A stretch of 64,000 nt of DNA, from positions 691,227-755,226 of the forward strand of contig NW_019091358.1 of assembly GCF_001949145.1 (NCBI RefSeq), read 5' to 3'. This DNA comes from Acanthaster planci. Lineage: Eukaryota; Echinodermata; Asteroidea; Valvatida; Acanthasteridae. Shown piece by piece: positions 58,101 through 64,000 of the stretch. Position 1 is the stretch's first letter. Each line of letters opens with the position of its first letter. Below the pieces are notes generated by a model, which searched no databases, was not told where the DNA came from, and saw only the letters and a list, made by a program, of their open reading frames with translations. Both the position numbers and the translations under genes were made by a program.

Positions 58101-58396
58101 CAAAAGTGGTTTTAGTCAAAACAAAGGTAAGCCAATTTTCAATTTTTTGACGACAAAGTCACACTAGGCCTCCCTAGTCATGCTCGTAATAGCATGCAGT
58201 TGTCTGAGTGTGCCACTCACAGACTGAATAAGGACCCCATGCCAAGAGGAAAGACAAGCTGTCTGTGACTCTGTCGTGTCCATAATTCGGGCATCCTTTA
58301 TCATATCAAAAGTTGCTGTTCATTTTGTCATGTTTATTGAGTCTGTTTCTGTGTTGGTGACAGTGTTATATCTTATGCCCGTTTCCTACCAATGAG

Positions 58397-59051
58397 CAGG
58401 TCGGGGACCAAACCACAATCTAGCGACGTCCCTAGCTTCTGCTTATGTCGCTAGTTCAAGAGGCAGTGACGTCATTTTCATCAGGTCTTGTGATAATGAT
58501 GTAATTTTCCCGCACGATTTTGGGAAAAAAACAAGATTTGAAATGCCGGCAACCAACATGGCCACCGTTGCCGTTACCGTTTGAGTCCATGGCAAAAGTG
58601 TTTTCGATCGTTATTTTGGAAAATCGCCATGGTAAACATAAAATGTGCCACGGCGAATTGATGGAGATTTATTATGGCAACATTTTCATGCATAAAGTAA
58701 ACTTCGGCAAAACTTCATTTTTTTCATGTAAACGTTTTTATTGGCAGAGTTGCCTTTGCCTGCCCACCGAATTCGACACATCCAGTGCAAGATTTGACCG
58801 AAAAATCTCCTTGATCCACTTTTATAGATACCTAATGAAAGGAAAGTTTCATTTAGATCTTGGGTAGCATATTTCCTGTAAAGTTGATCAATCAGAGGAA
58901 TTTGTTTTGAAATTTCTGGCCGATAAAGAGATCAATGTTATCTGCGAACCGTGATCTAAAAATAGTTCAAAAATTACATCATCGTTGCACAAACAAGCAG
59001 CGTATGCATAATCTGGCGTCGTCGCTAGTTTGTGGTTTGGTCCCCAACCTG
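58397..59051. mobile_element. 655-bp element with terminal inverted repeats and ATGAG flanks
   Basis: The left end is CAGGTCGGGGACCAAACCAC. The reverse complement of the right end is CAGGTTGGGGACCAAACCAC, and both continue to CTAGCGACG. ATGAG lies directly outside both ends and may be a 5-bp target duplication. The 115-codon frame inside shows no recognisable protein. Confidence 0.8.
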
Positions 59052-59733
59052 ATGAGTACCATGCCTACACCTTGAGTAAATTTTAACTGAAGATGAAGAT
59101 TTGTTGGGCATGTTGGGGAAATTTTAAGTCTCCCAAAAGTTGCAAAATACTGTTCAGACCAAACAGACCCCGACTGTGTTTGGCGTTGGTCAGCAATTGG
59201 GAGTTAATTGCTGTAGTAAATGAATGGCTTAAATCGAAATCAAAATTTCACAGACTTTACAAACTGGAAATCGCCCAAAGTAATACATCGGTGGTTTGAT
59301 GGGGTGAGTGATCTATACACGCAAAACGAATTTCATAGAAGGCGTTTTCGCGGAGTCTCCACTTTTTGGATTGACCGCTGTGGGGCCAAGGATACAGAGG
59401 GAATTCAGTAGACTAGACCCAACTCTGGGTCTAGGTGATGTAGGTGGTTTATCCTATGTATCATTTAATTTCCAAAATATTGCACCTTCCAAATTAAAGT
59501 TGTGAGTCTACCCAAGCCCACTTTTCTATTGCTTGAGAAGTAAAATGCTTTATTGTCATTGGGAATGTCATTGTCGTCCGTGTCTCACAACTGGAATCTA
59601 ACAGCTTCTGAAATTCTTAAACTAGGAAACACCGAACAACACTGATATCAAAGTGGCATGAGGTACACTGTATTTCTCCCTTGCCTTAGTCAAAAAAAAT
59701 CTGTGAAAAGACTACAGCCTCCTGATGCCAGTA

Positions 59734-59760
59734 CAGTAGAACGTCGCTATACCGAACACC
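59734..59760. mobile_element. possible pogo/Tigger-like transposon end
   Basis: CAGTAGAACGTCGCTATACC follows a TA dinucleotide. It resembles the CAGTAGAACCTCGYTATA ends of pogo/Tigger elements. The partner end was not found nearby, so only a fragment is claimed. Confidence 0.35.
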
Positions 59761-60168
59761 GCAAATATGTGGCTGTACCGAACATCGTCCTTGGCTCCCA
59801 CTATTTTGTGCACAAAACCTACCGAACATCATGCAGTTGCAAATCAACCGAGATTCGCCACAGCATGCATCAGAGATCGATCCTGAGTGGTAGCTTCACG
59901 ACTTTTAGGATAAACTAAATATCAATTTTGTAACTCAGTAGTTAATAAAACCAAAAATAGATTAACATATACATTTCTAGAAACCTCAAACCCAAGTTAA
60001 ACAAAGTTGCTCTTGTGTCTTTTCTCTCTGTTGTTGTCATCCACCATCAGTCCACCGTGTCCACTCATCAAATCTCTCTTTTGTCTGCTGGAATGCATAC
60101 ATGTACCATACTAGCTTTTCCTGATTTCTGAAATCTTTTCAGGAGAGCAAGTTATAACTGTGATTTGA

Positions 60169-64000
<3,832 letters not shown>

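Noticed and set aside
58520-58867. 115-codon frame inside the 58397-59051 element
   Set aside because: Not similar to any transposase I know, and the element size and ends fit a non-autonomous element.

Overview
The window is eukaryotic nuclear DNA from an animal. Coding sequence is split into short exons (58 to 393 bp) with GT-AG introns of about 0.26 to 6.5 kb, and the rest is rich in short non-autonomous transposons, tRNA-derived SINEs and low-complexity tracts. The two recognisable proteins read like close orthologues of human GALNT2 and SEC23A/B. Together with the SINE types and the many ACATGTA words, this suggests an invertebrate deuterostome (echinoderm, hemichordate or amphioxus) or a similar marine invertebrate. 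The taxon is inference and is not secure. No prokaryotic operon, CRISPR array, rRNA or intact tRNA gene was seen.

Positions 1-33,888 (+) hold the 3' part of a polypeptide N-acetylgalactosaminyltransferase gene of the GALNT2 type. Twelve constitutive exons plus one of two alternative exons encode 447 residues, from just before the catalytic core to the stop. The cytoplasmic tail, membrane anchor and stem lie upstream of the window. The main discovery is a pair of duplicated exons, 17313-17400 and 18699-18786. Both are 88 bp with the same phases, and they encode two versions (15 of 30 residues identical) of the same strip of the GT-A catalytic domain. Including both, or neither, gives a premature stop, so they should be used as mutually exclusive exons.

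Positions 33,889-44,509 contain the GALNT2 3' end, then repeats, GC-rich stretches and a few uncertain coding candidates. At 44,510-44,902 (+) a first coding exon encodes an unrecognised single-pass membrane protein with a Ser/Thr-rich N-terminus. A good candidate terminal exon lies at 51,374-51,448. Positions 51,449-60,336 are mostly repeats, including several inverted-repeat elements and a decayed hammerhead-ribozyme-like signature.

Positions 60,337-64,000 (+) hold the first four coding exons (201 residues) of SEC23, the COPII coat GTPase-activating subunit. It includes the complete zinc finger and the start of the trunk domain, and the gene runs out of the window.

GALNT2 acts in the Golgi and SEC23 drives ER-to-Golgi export, so both belong to the secretory pathway. 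Nothing in the sequence shows shared regulation. At least seven inverted-repeat transposon-like elements, three of them hAT-like, are described with their ends. One is a hAT-type copy with a perfect 8-bp target duplication.
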